NCBI GenBank assembly: GCA_003427395.1
Contig: BFEA01000174.1
Coordinates: 1,204,335 to 1,255,954, forward strand
DNA from: Chara braunii
Taxonomy: Eukaryota; Streptophyta; Charophyceae; Charales; Characeae
Direction: 5' to 3'
Length of the DNA stretch: 51,620 bases
In this document: positions 21,481 to 33,164 of the stretch, piece by piece
Layout: every line of letters starts with the position of its first letter
Numbering within the stretch: the stretch's first letter is position 1
Program-made: the position numbers and the translations under genes
Notes under the pieces: model-generated
The model's database searches: none
What the model was told of the DNA's origin: nothing
What the model saw: only the letters and a program-made list of their open reading frames with translations

Positions 21481-23465
21481 CTGCCACCCCTAGGTTCTGC
21501 TCACATAGACAAAACGCCCATCAAACATCTTCCATCACTACACAGAGTCTGTTCTTCCTATAATATTCTTCCCGAAGGTAATATTCAAACCATACCTTAC
21601 TACCATTACTAATTTTCAAATGCCTAAGACCATTCAAAAGCAGGTCGTAATAGTATATTGTGATAGTTATGCACTTGCGATACCTAAATGTCATAATTTA
21701 TTATAATGAATGTTACTCATAGTGGGGATATATTGTCATAGTAATCACAATAATTAATAATTATAATAGTTGAGTACGTAAATAGTTTTAACAGCGAAGA
21801 GACAAGCCTAATAAGCATATGCATGCGTCGGTGATGACGAAAAACTTATGGTATCTGTTATGATCATTGACAATTGTCATGTTGTAGTCAATAAAATTTT
21901 TAATGATAAATATTTTTGGATGTAAAAATAATGAGAGTACTACATTCTACTCTCTGGGCTCTGACAGTAGTATATTGGTTCAAGGGGCAGTGTAATCCCT
22001 TAAAGGGATAACATCTTAGACTCCCGAGCCCCGCTCAAGGATCTATCCTCACCGCTTCACCCTCCAATTCCCGTATCCGTTCCTTGCAAACTCTTGTCAA
22101 TTAGTAGACAACCTCACCGCACACGTTCCAGGATGACATATCCTTTCACGTGATGATGAATCCACTTGACACAAAGATAGTTAGGGAATCACCCCCTACC
22201 TCCTTGCAAGATGCAGTAGTTGCCTCTATTAGAGACCAAAGTATAACAAGGTTCAAACACTTTCCTCCTTCTCAGTAGTAATGTAGTCACAATTCCTCAA
22301 AGGGTCAGGTGACAACACCCTACTATGGACCAGGAACATAGTTCCGGCGCGGGTCTCACTACATCCTTAGAAAACGGATTTATAGCTCCTTCAAGCCATC
22401 TTGTCAGGGAAAGGATAACTTAGGATTGTAACTCCCCCAAGGGTAGATTCTACACATTGATCACCTCTTGAGAGAATTTATTATCCCAAGGAGTCAGTCA
22501 CTCCATTCACCCCCGACCCCTCGTCGGACGTGGATTCTGCGTAGCTTCTCTATCCATTATAAGGAGAGCAATCCAGACAAACAAGCTCAAAATATAGACG
22601 AATAACATAATTTGATTAACTCAAACGGATGAATTTAAGTGTACAGTCTAAAATAAATGAACTCAGATAGACAACTCAAGTAATTAACCATGAATAAAAT
22701 GCATCAAATAGATAGTTTCCCGTGAATAGTATTATAATAGGTTGATATGAATGGATAATTTTTAAATGGATAACCCCAAATGAATGACCTTAAGAGAATG
22801 GATTTAAGTGCTTAGACTCAACTAGGTGTACTCAAGTAGATGGTCTAGGGTGGATGAGTTTAAGCAACTACCCTCATGCCTAAATATAGTCACCAAGTTG
22901 AACATAAACAAGATGGTTTAACAACTACTTCCTCACTGCCTTACTGACTGCACTTAGGATTGCGTGTCTCTTCTTGCAAACAACTGCAGTTGTCATAATA
23001 AGTTGTTCTATCCATTCTGTTCGCCCCCTTTTTGTGGATCGACCAGACTTCTGACTAAACATCTCTTCATTCGTAAACTTTGCTCGCAAGTACACTAACA
23101 AAAGTTCAAATGAGTCAACTCATGTGCACGAGTCACATACTCAATCCACCTCTATTGTTCAACTATCCCCCCATCTCAATTGTCTTACACCTCAAGTTTC
23201 TAGTTCGATACATGCTTAAATTAGCACATTACCACCATCTTCAACTTCTATCTATTAGCTAAATCACCGGACTCTGCTTATTGACAATAGTACCATATGC
23301 AACTTTCAACTACCTAGGGTCACTCCCCTAGAGGTCATGACATCTTTCTCGCTACATCTGCCCATCCTTAACTCCTTCACAACCCTTAACTCTCTTACAT
23401 GCCTGTTCAATGCTTCATATAATTTTCTTGTATAGCAAGTAGGAGCTCAACCCACAACTCTCTAG

Positions 23466-23919
23466 TTAACATAACAAGATCATTACAAGGGAGACGCACA
23501 ATCTCCAGTCGAATGACGTGGATTGAGAGACGACAAAAGGATCAGGAACATGAGGCGTTGGCTGGGACCCTAGTTGGCAAGATTGAGGAAGGACGGTCAC
23601 TTGCCATCGCTTGAGCAGAAGAAGAAGGCGGTGGACAAGACCCAAAGCGACGGCGGCTTGGTGACTCACAACGCAGAGGTGAGGTGTCGTAATGCCTCTC
23701 GCATTCGTAATACGCCATCTTCCCCGGAGACGGGGTACTCTCACTCCACTCGTCATGATGCCTACGAGCCTCTAGCCCTTCTTCCTTCTCTCCTAGCCCT
23801 TCATCTTCCTTTTTCCAATCCTCCCACTATTTGGTTAAATCTATAGGCATTTCGGCGGCCTTCCCTTTCCTTCTGCTTCTTCCTCTCCCAGTACCAATCC
23901 CACGGCCTTTGGGTACCAT
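23466..23919 (-). pseudogene. ORF1 remnant of unit 2
   Basis: Starts with MVPKGRGIGTGRGRSRRKG and the PIDLT motif, then meets a stop (TLPIDLTK region near 23830) where units 1 and 3 continue. Downstream, in other frames, the MAYY, Pro-rich and VPDPFVVSQS segments and the hydrophobic tail are recognisable. The length matches unit 3 (about 150-165 codons). The start is chosen because the Gly/Arg-rich N-terminus is conserved and lies about 370 bp after the primer site. Confidence 0.65.
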
Positions 23920-24290
23920 ATTAATGTGAGGACAATAGTTAGACAATAGAGCCTTTAAAACTATCTGTCCCAATACCGTCGGTCTTTGAGAGATTCTAGA
24001 TAGCCTCACATTACTATTAGTAACATACTTTTTCTTTCACTTTCTAGGGCGACCCTTCTCACAAGTTGTCGCTGACTGTCGCCTTACTTGTACCACCTAT
24101 TTGCTCCTAGTATCTATTCCGTTTTATAAATCCTCAAGTGGTTTATACGCTATGACAACCCTTGCGTACTCCCCACTCAGAATCCTCGGTCAAATTATAT
24201 CCCGGTAAATAAATTAGAGTTGTCGTTTTGCCTAGATTATCGACTTACCAAACCCGAGTTCGTTCACTTAGGACCTCGGCTGGAAAGCGA

Positions 24291-24310
24291 GATCCCCGAC
24301 AACGGCGCCA
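24291..24310 (-). promoter_or_regulatory. Primer-binding site, tRNA-Asp type (unit 2)
   Basis: Minus strand TGGCGCCGTTGTCGGGGATC, identical to unit 1 and two bases from the block end CGACA. Confidence 0.8.
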
Positions 24311-24312
24311 CC

Positions 24313-24887
24313 TGTCGCGCGCGGCGGTCCCACACCCAGACGCAAAGTAGTTTTTGTGTCGGACCTCACGGTCGTGTCACGCAGGAGTCTCTTTGTCACC
24401 TTTACGAAAACACCACTCCGACCGTGCGCGCGTGCTATACCTCTCGCGACTCCCTACGACAGGTTAGGGTCCCGCGAGGTACAACATACCTCCACCTGCG
24501 GGAGCTGTCACCATCCCTTAGGTGGGCATATCCCTGGTGAGCTACTGACCCACATATGAAGACTTTTACATGCAATCGCAGAGGTAGGGCAGCCGAGGGC
24601 GTTTTCTCGATCGTCGTAGCATAGGCATATGCGCGGTAGAACACCTGAACACTGACCCGTATGTCGAGCCCCGGGGTACTAACTCTCCGGACCGACTATC
24701 TAATCAGGTCGACCTCTTCGGACTGTCTTTCATGCTTAGCAAGCTATGACAGTGACTTTATGTTTACTTTGTTTACCATGTGAGAGAAAAGTCTGAGTCA
24801 AGCCCCTTTGTACTCTCCCATTCTCTCAAGACAGAGCCTGGACAAATGACTTTCTAGGCCCCGAACAACCTACGATCTCATTCATAA

Positions 24888-24942
<55 letters not shown>

Positions 24943-25560
24943 TCAGGGGAGCTGAATGAGTGGTGGACCTCACTTTCACAATTGCTGTGTTCCGTTGCCC
25001 GAATATCCCAAATGATTCCAAAGTCAAAAACAAAGTTCAAGTGTCCAATACCTGTGCAGATGCAAAAAATCACATACACGCATACAGATGCAGACACATA
25101 ATGCACTACGAGCGTCAACCTTTAACCCATTCATAGCAAGCCACCCATACCCCAAAACCTTGAAAGACAACATTCCTTCCTAAACCTGACTCCTTTTACC
25201 CCAGCCCTTCACATTTTCAAAGACCTCTGAGTGTGATTTAGACAATTTTAGGCATAGATACAGGGGGGAAATTTATCTGCTTCCTTCTTAGGTCTTGTCT
25301 TAGGTGTGAGTGTCAAGCCATGGTGGAAGTTGAGTCGGAGTTCTACCGACCTCTTATCCAATGATAACATAATTTATAGTTCCCTTATGAATTTCTTCCG
25401 TAGTCCTCTCCAAGAGCGCTGAACCCTGTAGACACAACACAGTCCGAAAGAATCTTACCGTCTTTTCTTCGACGTTGGGATCTAGAAGATCTCTTATAGC
25501 CTTGTGACCCAGTGTTTGGTGCTCACAACCGACTTTCTGCCTAACTTCTACCCTCACTAT
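24313..25560 (-). repeat. LTR-like segment next to primer site, block C
   Basis: Strong match to 49722-50870, including CGTGCGCGCGTGCTATACC, a (TA)n tract (24896-24941) and GACCTCTTATCCAATGATAACA. It lacks protein-coding content. Confidence 0.75.
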
Positions 25561-25904
25561 CAATTCGCTCGCCTGATTGGTCTAGGTCATAAACAAAATT
25601 TATTCCCAGCTTGTTTGTCCCAATGGTCCTACTATGTTTTTTCCCTCTTAAAAGTTAATTTATGAGCCCCCTATACATAATGACCTCAAGCAATACCATT
25701 CATTTAATTCAGAAAGGAAATCATATGATAGAGATTAATTCAGAATCTCAAGGTTGATAAGTCTCTCTGAATCAAAATCTCACTTATTCTTCCTCACTAG
25801 AATCAGCGACCTGGCAATAGGTTGAATTAGTTATATGGAAACAGACATCTGGCAGTGGATTGATCAAGGTTCATTCAAACTTTGTCGGTATCTGGCATGG
25901 AGAG

Positions 25905-27130
25905 TATAAGTTATTATGGCGATGAGGCAGACTCCTTAGAACCTCGCTTTCTCTCGATCGCCTTGTATTTATATAGATGCGGCGATGAGGCAGACTTCTT
26001 TAGAGCCTCGCTTCTCTCGATCGCATAATATATGTATATATAAATAAATATATGGCGAAGAGGTAGGCTTCATAGAGCCTCGCTCCTCTCGATCGCCTAA
26101 TATACGTATATACATATGGCGATAACGCAAGCTTCATAGAGTCTCGCTCCTCTCGATCGCCTAGTATTTATATAGATGTGGCGATGAGGCAGGCTTCTTA
26201 GAGCCTCGCTCCTCTCGATTGCCTAGTATATATGTATAGATATGACGATGAGGCAGGCTTCTTAGAGCCTCACTCCTCTCGATCGCCTAGTATATATAGA
26301 TATATAGATATGGCGATGAGGCAGGCTTCCTAGAGCCTCGCTCCTCTCAATCGCCTAGTATATGTATGTATAGATAGATATATGGCGATGAAGCAGGCTT
26401 CATAGAGCCTCGCTCCTCTCGATTGCCTAGTATATGTATATATAGATAGATATATGGCGATGAGGTAGGCTTCATAGAGCCTCGCTCCTCTTGATCGCCT
26501 AGTATGCATATATAGATAGATATATGGCGATGAGGCAGGCTTCATACAGCCTCGCTCCTCTCGATCGCCTAGTATATGTATATATAGATACGGCGATGAG
26601 GCAGGCTTCATAGAGCCTCGCTCCTCTCGATCGACTAGTATATGTATATAGAGATAGATATATGGCGATGAGGCAGGCTTCATAGAGCCTTGCTCCTCTC
26701 GATCGCCTAACATATGTATATATAGATAGATATATGGCGATGAAGCAGGCTTCATAGAGCCTCGCTCCTCTCGATCGCCTAGTATACATATAAAAATATG
26801 GCGATGAGGCAGGCTTCATAGAGCCTCGCTCCTCTCGATCTCCTAGTGTATGTATATAGATATGACGATGAGGCAGGCTTCATAGAGTCTCCTTCCTCTC
26901 GATCGCCTAGTATAAGTATATACATATGGCGATGAGGCAGGCTTCAAAGAGCCTTGCTCCTCTCAATCGCCTAGTATATGTATATAGATATGGCGATGAG
27001 GCAAGCTTCATAGAGCCTTGCTCCTCTCGATCACGTAGTATACGTATATAGATATGGCGATGAGGCAGGCTTCATAGAGGCTCGCTCCTCTCGATCGCCT
27101 AGTATATGTATATAGATATACGGATATGGC
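25905..27130. repeat. Hairpin-repeat array of block C (62-72-bp units)
   Basis: About 18 units of GGCGATGAGGCAGGCTTC, then RTAGAGCCTCGCTCCTC, TCGATCGCC and a variable TAGTATATGTATATAG linker. GGCGAT pairs with ATCGCC, and inner GGCT/AGCC can form the tip. The linker length changes the period. The array stands where block B has its ACG-loop array. A minus-strand frame reads through as a repeated REERGSMKPASSPY peptide, which I regard as a repeat artefact. Confidence 0.9.
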
Positions 27131-27654
27131 GATGCCCCGTCCCGACCCTTGAACCATTCGGAAGCCTTTAGGGTCACGCAGGTGGGTCACACGGGACTTG
27201 TACCTCATGCCCTAAATCCATCCGGCTGATTCAAAGCTGAGTTAGTCTGAAACCTTTTAGTACATAGATATGGGCTAGTCATCAGGTTAAGGTCGGTTGA
27301 GGCAATTCATCACAAGGCTATGTCACTCACAAGTTTGACAGTAATCTCACGATCCCCAACCCTTTATCTCATTGTCAGGTGACGTATAAGCGAGGGAAGG
27401 TTGTCAGAAGTCCATCCCTCTCCCTGTCCATCACATCTCAAAAGACACATTCACATAGCGAGACAACAACTCAACACTTCTTGTTCCCGCCACGTTTACC
27501 AACATCAGTTAAACATTCTCAAACTGATCATGCTCCCCTTCCCTTACTCAAGCATTATTATTTGCCTTTCTGTCCCCGGTTTTAGCCCTGAAAGATCCCT
27601 GACTCAAAGTATTCACTCCTTCAGTATTATCATAGGCAGTCCCCTGAGGTTACA

Positions 27655-27681
27655 GGTTTAGGGTTTAGGGTTTAGGGTTTA
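27655..27681 (+). repeat. Interstitial plant-type telomeric repeat
   Basis: GG then three TTTAGGG units and a partial TTTA. It lies about 40 bp before the TTCCCTGCCTCCAGAG segment that also follows the array in block B. Confidence 0.9.
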
Positions 27682-28038
27682 TGTTGAGGCATACAGACCT
27701 CACCGTTCCCTGCCTCCAGAGTTCCGCCTGAACTCCGGCAGAGCTCCCGCAATCGCCTTGTCATTGGTCATGTATGATCTATGCAATCGATTGCTGGCCC
27801 TTAGATTTAGCTGAGGCCATGATTAACTCAATGGGAAGCATGTCATCAAACAATTATACCGAGGAGGCAGACATCTGAGGGGACCAAACAAAGATAACTT
27901 AGATAAGTGTGGAGAAGGATGAAGGAGGTGGGCATTTATCGCAAAAGGATAATGTCACCTCCCTCTACAATGCCCCATGCTTTCTCTCTGTCTCTGGCCC
28001 TGTATGATGCCCGATGATAACAATAGAATAACGACACA

Positions 28039-28039
28039 A

Positions 28040-28085
<46 letters not shown>

Positions 28086-28300
28086 GTATGAGTGTGAACA
28101 ATATACCGAGGGCTGCGTTGCGAGTTCTCACAGATATCTGAGTAGTCTTGTTCAATCACCGAGTGCCATATTACTGAGTATGCAGCAAAATAGAGCAATA
28201 CAAATGAGGTAATGAGCTAATGCTCAAGTCCTCAGGCCTGCACCAACTCAGTATCCATGGCCCACTTCTCAGTCCAGCGCTCGGCGCCCCAGCCTACTTT
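28039..28300 (+). repeat. Sub-repeat R, partial copy with (AAT)n
   Basis: (AAT)n at 28039-28085 and a diverged tail with AGCGC-TCG-GCGCC (28276-28288), in which the outer pair is lost. Confidence 0.5.
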
Positions 28301-28439
28301 ATTCCACTAACCTACCTATAGCCATGCGCAGGCAGCAAGCTCACTTTGATTTTCTTTCTGCTCCTTACGTCAACATGTCCGCCAACCTTTATGTACCCTC
28401 GATACTTACCTCACCGTATATGTCTCTTTCTCTTTATGT

Positions 28440-29040
28440 TACCGTTTATCACTGTCTGTGTGTAACCGTGCAGGAAATTGTCCATTGTGTTTTCCCGTGT
28501 CTGGGCGAGTGCCACTGTATGTCACAGCCTGCCAGTGATTGTGCAGGTTACCTGGCATCGTGTGCCACCGTGTATGATTGTGTAGGACTGTGTATCCTTG
28601 TAGGATCAGGTGTGACTGTGTCATAGCGCATGTGACTGTCACAAAGTTCTGTCGTGGGTCTGTATCACTGAGCATAACCATGTAAGACTGCATGTCGTTG
28701 TAGGACCATGTGTGACTGTGTCACAGCGTCTGTGTGTCTGTCACAGCGTCTGTGTGTCTGTCACAGTGTCTGTATGTATTACAGTGTATCTGAGTCTGTG
28801 TGAGTGTGTGACTGCGTGTGTCACCCTGCATCGCTGTGTATATGTGTGTGTGTCACCGTGCATTGTGTGCCTGCGCGTTTCTGTGTGTCAATCTTGTCTG
28901 TTTGTCCCAGACTGTTTTGTCTGTCTCAACTGTGTCTGTCTGGCTCAGACTATGCCCGTTTGTCCCAGACTGCGTCGATCTGTCTTAGACCGTGTCTGTC
29001 CTAGTCTGAGTCCTATCTGGTTTCAGACCGTGGCTGTCCC
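28440..29040. repeat. Degenerate TGTGTCTGTCACAG-type repeat
   Basis: Repeated GTGTCTGTCACAG and TGTCCCAGACTG words with no strict period. The words are complementary to those at 13737-14240 in block B. Cys/Val-rich frames here are composition artefacts. Confidence 0.6.
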
Positions 29041-29399
29041 AGTCTGCTTCAGCAAGTACCACGAGGGACTGTGATCACCATGGTCCGGTGGTACAGGTCA
29101 GTACAAAACAAGGGTTTAAATCACGATGTAGTGCCGAGCCATTCATTCATCCCCGCATAAGCCATGCGGAAGTGCTGCCACAACGACTTCTGCAAGGAGG
29201 TCTGCAGAGAGTCCAGAGCTAAAGTAGCAAGAAGAGGTTGCACACCCACAACCAGCAGGATTGAGCAGCCATGGTCGAGTCAGCATCCATGTGAGTGCGT
29301 GAAAGTCAGTGTACTGGTCCGGAGAATACCCGGGGTGATTATGAACAGAAAGAGTTGCGTGGGATGTTGAATTTACCATACTGAAATGAACTAGAATTT

Positions 29400-29503
29400 G
29401 AATTGCGTTTTTGGTTACTATATCTCTTAGATCTGCTCGTTGCCAGTTTGTTGTGCGCATGTCTGCATGCATGAAAGCGAGTCTGACCTTACTAATAATA
29501 ATA

Positions 29504-29551
<48 letters not shown>

Positions 29552-29911
29552 GTAATAACAGTAATATTATTACGTTAGGAAAAAAAATGAACAATAACGA
29601 GCTTAAGCAATCGAACAACGTCATATACATGAGACTAGATAGTAGTAACCTCGCATCAACAACAGAGCTTGTACCACGAGTTTCATCAAATAAGAGCATA
29701 CCAAGAGTTTATAATTGACAATGTTGAAATCTCATTATCATTATCAACAAAAAAAATCCAATGTTGACCTCCTATCTGGCGCTCGGCGTTCAGACTACAG
29801 ATGGCAGGTCCTTTCTAGCTTAGACAGTAATGTTGCATGATGACGATAACAACTTCCCCGAAGTCCGAGCACACAGCGACCAATGTTGCATGCTTCCTAC
29901 ACCAGGTAGGT
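29400..29911 (+). repeat. Sub-repeat R, copy in block C (first)
   Basis: (AAT)n at 29491-29565, hairpin GGCGC-TCG-GCGTT (29778-29790, with G-T pairs) and donor-like GTAGGT (29906-29911). Confidence 0.7.
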
Positions 29912-30879
29912 CTCTCGCCTTACTCTCAACCTCGTTCCCCCAACACATATTTGCCACTTGCATCCTAGGACCAATCATGCTCCCCATCCAGTTATAGGCA
30001 GACTAACCTGACTTATGGACGTTTACTACCCCATACCAAACAACCTGTGGTTCAGTCCGGGTATGCTGCAGGCTTCAATTGTCCTGTTCATGTATGTTTG
30101 TTCTTCCGTTCATTCGTCTGGGTCTGTTTGTCTGTCCGACCTTGTTTGTCCGGATGTGTTGCATCTCGTCTGTGTAACTATCTATGTCCGTCCTTGCCTG
30201 TCACGTATGGTTATTTGTCCCTGTTTATAGGAGTCCGTGTCTGTATGTTTGTGATGTGTCTGTCTATTTCCGTCTTGTCTGTATGTACCTGCTTACTGCT
30301 GTCGGTACATATCAGTCTGCGCTATGTGAATGTTAAGTCTGTAGTCGAGGTCATAGCCGTAACACTTTGGTCAGGGTCGAGGTTATAGCTGCTCCCGTCC
30401 GCAAATGCCAAGATCGTAGCAGCTACAGTCCCGACTGTATCACATTGGCAGTGCGAATGTAATGAGTTGGTAATGCAGACCCATGCAATCAGCGGTACCG
30501 GTCCCGTTAGTCCCTGTCCAGTTCAACAACGACCGTGGAGAACTGTGGGCATCATGGGCCGATGGGAAGAGACAGATACAGAAATATAAAACAAGAAGCA
30601 GCGTCCGACCATCTTTTCACTGCTGCATAACCCTCGCGGAAGTGCTGTCTGAGCAACTCTCGCGGGGTTGCCCGTAGTTGCCCGAAGCAGAAGTGGGCAA
30701 AAGGAAAGAGTTTAGCCATAGCGATATGTTTGCTACGATCATTTACCGCCATAGCTGTAGGTAGTGTCTAGCGTGCGTGTGTGCAGCATAATAGGGAGCA
30801 GTTACGAACAGCGAGTTGTACAGGCGCTGATGCGCCATTGCCATCTGAAGCGAGCATGTATCGACACTGTGTACCTTGG

Positions 30880-30990
30880 TACCAGATCTCTGCGTTCTGA
30901 GCGTGCGCTTGTTGCCAGCTTGCTGCGCTAAAGTTTACTCTCATGAAATGTGTGAATGAGAACGAGTCTGATTGCAACATCAAATAATAA

Positions 30991-31042
<52 letters not shown>

Positions 31043-31356
31043 ATGAGCAATAGCGAACCTCAGCAATCACTCAGTCATCCTACATATGAGACCAGATGCT
31101 TGTGTCCTCGAATCGGTATCAGAACTGCATCACGAGTTCTCCCAAATACGAGCACAGCAAACTCATAATTGTCAGTGGTGGAATAGTCTTATCGTCATCA
31201 ACGAAGGACCAGAGCGGATATCCCATCTGGCATTCGATGCCCCAGACTACTGATGGCAGATTTCATCTACCTATAGTTACCATGTCGAAGGAAACGACAA
31301 CGGCTGCCCAGAAGCAGATAGCGGCCAATGCCTTACGTTTCCTACAGCATGTACGT
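30880..31356 (+). repeat. Sub-repeat R, copy in block C (second)
   Basis: (AAT)n at 30983-31040, hairpin GGCAT-TCG-ATGCC (31229-31241) with two compensated stem pairs relative to other copies, and GTACGT (31351-31356). Confidence 0.75.
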
Positions 31357-31426
31357 CTCTCTTGTCATTCGCTACCTCGATCCTTTACTCACAGATGCCA
31401 CGTGCGCTCAAGGACCATAACGCACC

Positions 31427-31427
<1 letters not shown>

Positions 31428-31465
<38 letters not shown>

Positions 31466-31800
31466 AAACGCAAGGAAATAAGCAACAGCGAGATGACAAT
31501 TCCAGATTACACCATCACATCGAAGGCCGGATAGAATCACAGTGTTCAGAGAGCAGCATTGCACCAGTATTTCACTGACGAAGAATCGTAACTCTGAAAA
31601 CCAATGCCAACGAGAGCTTGCTCTCGCCACCACCAACATGAGTATCCAGGCCCTATCTCCCTACCTGTGGCTCGTCGCCCAGCCTACTCCCTTCACAACT
31701 ACTACTACCTACGTATTGACAATGCGACTGGCGACATCAGCGGCAAACCGAAGTACTTGAAGGTGTCTCCCATGCAGCCCATCGCCAATACAAGGTAAGT
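31428..31800 (+). repeat. Sub-repeat R, copy in block C (third)
   Basis: (AAT)n at 31428-31463, then sequence matching 14560-14870, and an AAGGTAAGTG donor-like site (GTAAGT 31795-31800). The GGCGC hairpin is reduced to GGC/GCC here (near 31666). Confidence 0.65.
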
Positions 31801-31977
31801 GCCCTCACGTCATCATCATTATCATCCTTCACCTATCCCTGACTACATCCCTCATCTGTCCTCCCATACACCCGAAGACCACCCCCGCGCTTCACTGCAG
31901 TCCACGCCCACCAGCTATGGTGGCTGGTTGAGGCCAGCGCCTTGCTTTCCCCGCACGACCGCACGTGCTGCACTTCA

Positions 31978-32193
31978 CCTCTCTCTCTCTCTCTCTTCTC
32001 ACACACACACACATATAATAGTGAATATTTCTTTGTTTGTGGTGAAAGGTTCAATCGGTTTTGCTTGTCCTTTCGATGGACGTTGCGCGAAGTCAGCCAC
32101 TGCCTCGGAGACTTCCCCTGGCGCCCAGGTATGTTGCTCAACTAAAACGATCGAAGTACTCTTTCTCTCTCCCTCTCTCTCATTCTCAATCTT

Positions 32194-32230
<37 letters not shown>

Positions 32231-32428
32231 TACACACTCTCTCTCTCCTTCTGTCTCTCACACACACACACACACACATACATACACACACACACACACA
32301 TGAGTCGTAGTGGATATTTCGACGTTGTAGAGGAAATATTCGATCGACTTTCTCATTATTTCGATTGAAGCTGCGGCCTCGGAGACTTATCTTCTGCCAG
32401 GTATGTAACTCAACGAATCGATTGTAGT

Positions 32429-32464
<36 letters not shown>

Positions 32465-32471
32465 TATCTCT

Positions 32472-32503
<32 letters not shown>

Positions 32504-32647
32504 TACACACACACACACACACACATTCCATCGATAGTATGCGTAAAAACGGAAAGAATCTCCCGCTGAAACGTGGAAATCTACCCTGCCACTTTTTGAT
32601 TTGCTCATTTGTCGATCCAAGTAGCGTGCGAGGAGCCGTGGGAGACT

Positions 32648-32707
<60 letters not shown>

Positions 32708-33110
32708 TTCCATCGATAGGATGAGCAAAAACGGAATGAATCTTCTGCTAAAACGTAGAAGTATACCCTGCCACTTTTTAATTTGCTAAACTGTCGATCC
32801 AAGTAGCGTGCGGCGAGGCGCGAGTTGGAGACGTATAGGCTCTCTCTTTCTCGCACACACACGTACACACACACACACACACGCACGCACACACACACAC
32901 ACACACACACTCCATCGATAGGATGAGCAAAAACGGAATGAATCTTCCGTTGAAACGTGGAAATATTCAATGCCACTTTTTGATTCGCTCATTCTATCGA
33001 TCTACGTAGCGCGCGGTCGAGCCGTGGTCGGAGACTTGGTTGTTGGCCAAGGTCGGAGACTTATTGTCTCCCTCTCTCACACACACACACATACATACGC
33101 ACACACACAT
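31978..33110. repeat. CT/CA microsatellites with ~190-bp tandem units
   Basis: (CT)n(CA)n tracts alternate with a unit containing CCATCGATAG, GAGCAAAAACGGAA, TGCCACTTTTT and GATCCAAGTAGCG, then GGAGACTT. Units start near 32525, 32707 and 32911. Two earlier GGAGACTT segments end in CCAGGTATGT (32136 and 32402 regions). The expansion is specific to block C. Confidence 0.8.
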
Positions 33111-33164
33111 AGTAATGTATACATCCAAATCGTAGCGGTAGATTCAATTGATTTTGTTCTTATT

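Larger units (their letters stand above)
19735..24310 (-). mobile_element. Internal part 2: non-autonomous gypsy-related unit
   Basis: On the minus strand: tRNA-Asp primer site (24310-24291), ORF1 remnant (23919-23466), AT-rich non-coding DNA (23460-21640), a remnant of the late gag-like ORF (about 21480-21240) and a 3' region (21240-19735) collinear with unit 3. Neither the AT-rich part nor the 3' region holds a recognisable gene. The pol region of unit 3 is missing, and a segment shared with unit 1 (22330-22960) takes its place. Confidence 0.6.

Noticed and set aside
26330-26819. Minus-strand frames with repeated REERGSMKPASSPY peptides
   Set aside because: The peptide repeat only reflects the 62-72-bp DNA repeat; other frames are equally open and no start context or homology supports a protein.
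28712-29074. Cys/Val-rich plus-strand frame resembling a secreted Cys-rich protein
   Set aside because: Composition of the TGTGTCTGT word repeat; cysteine spacing is irregular and the frame is not kept elsewhere.
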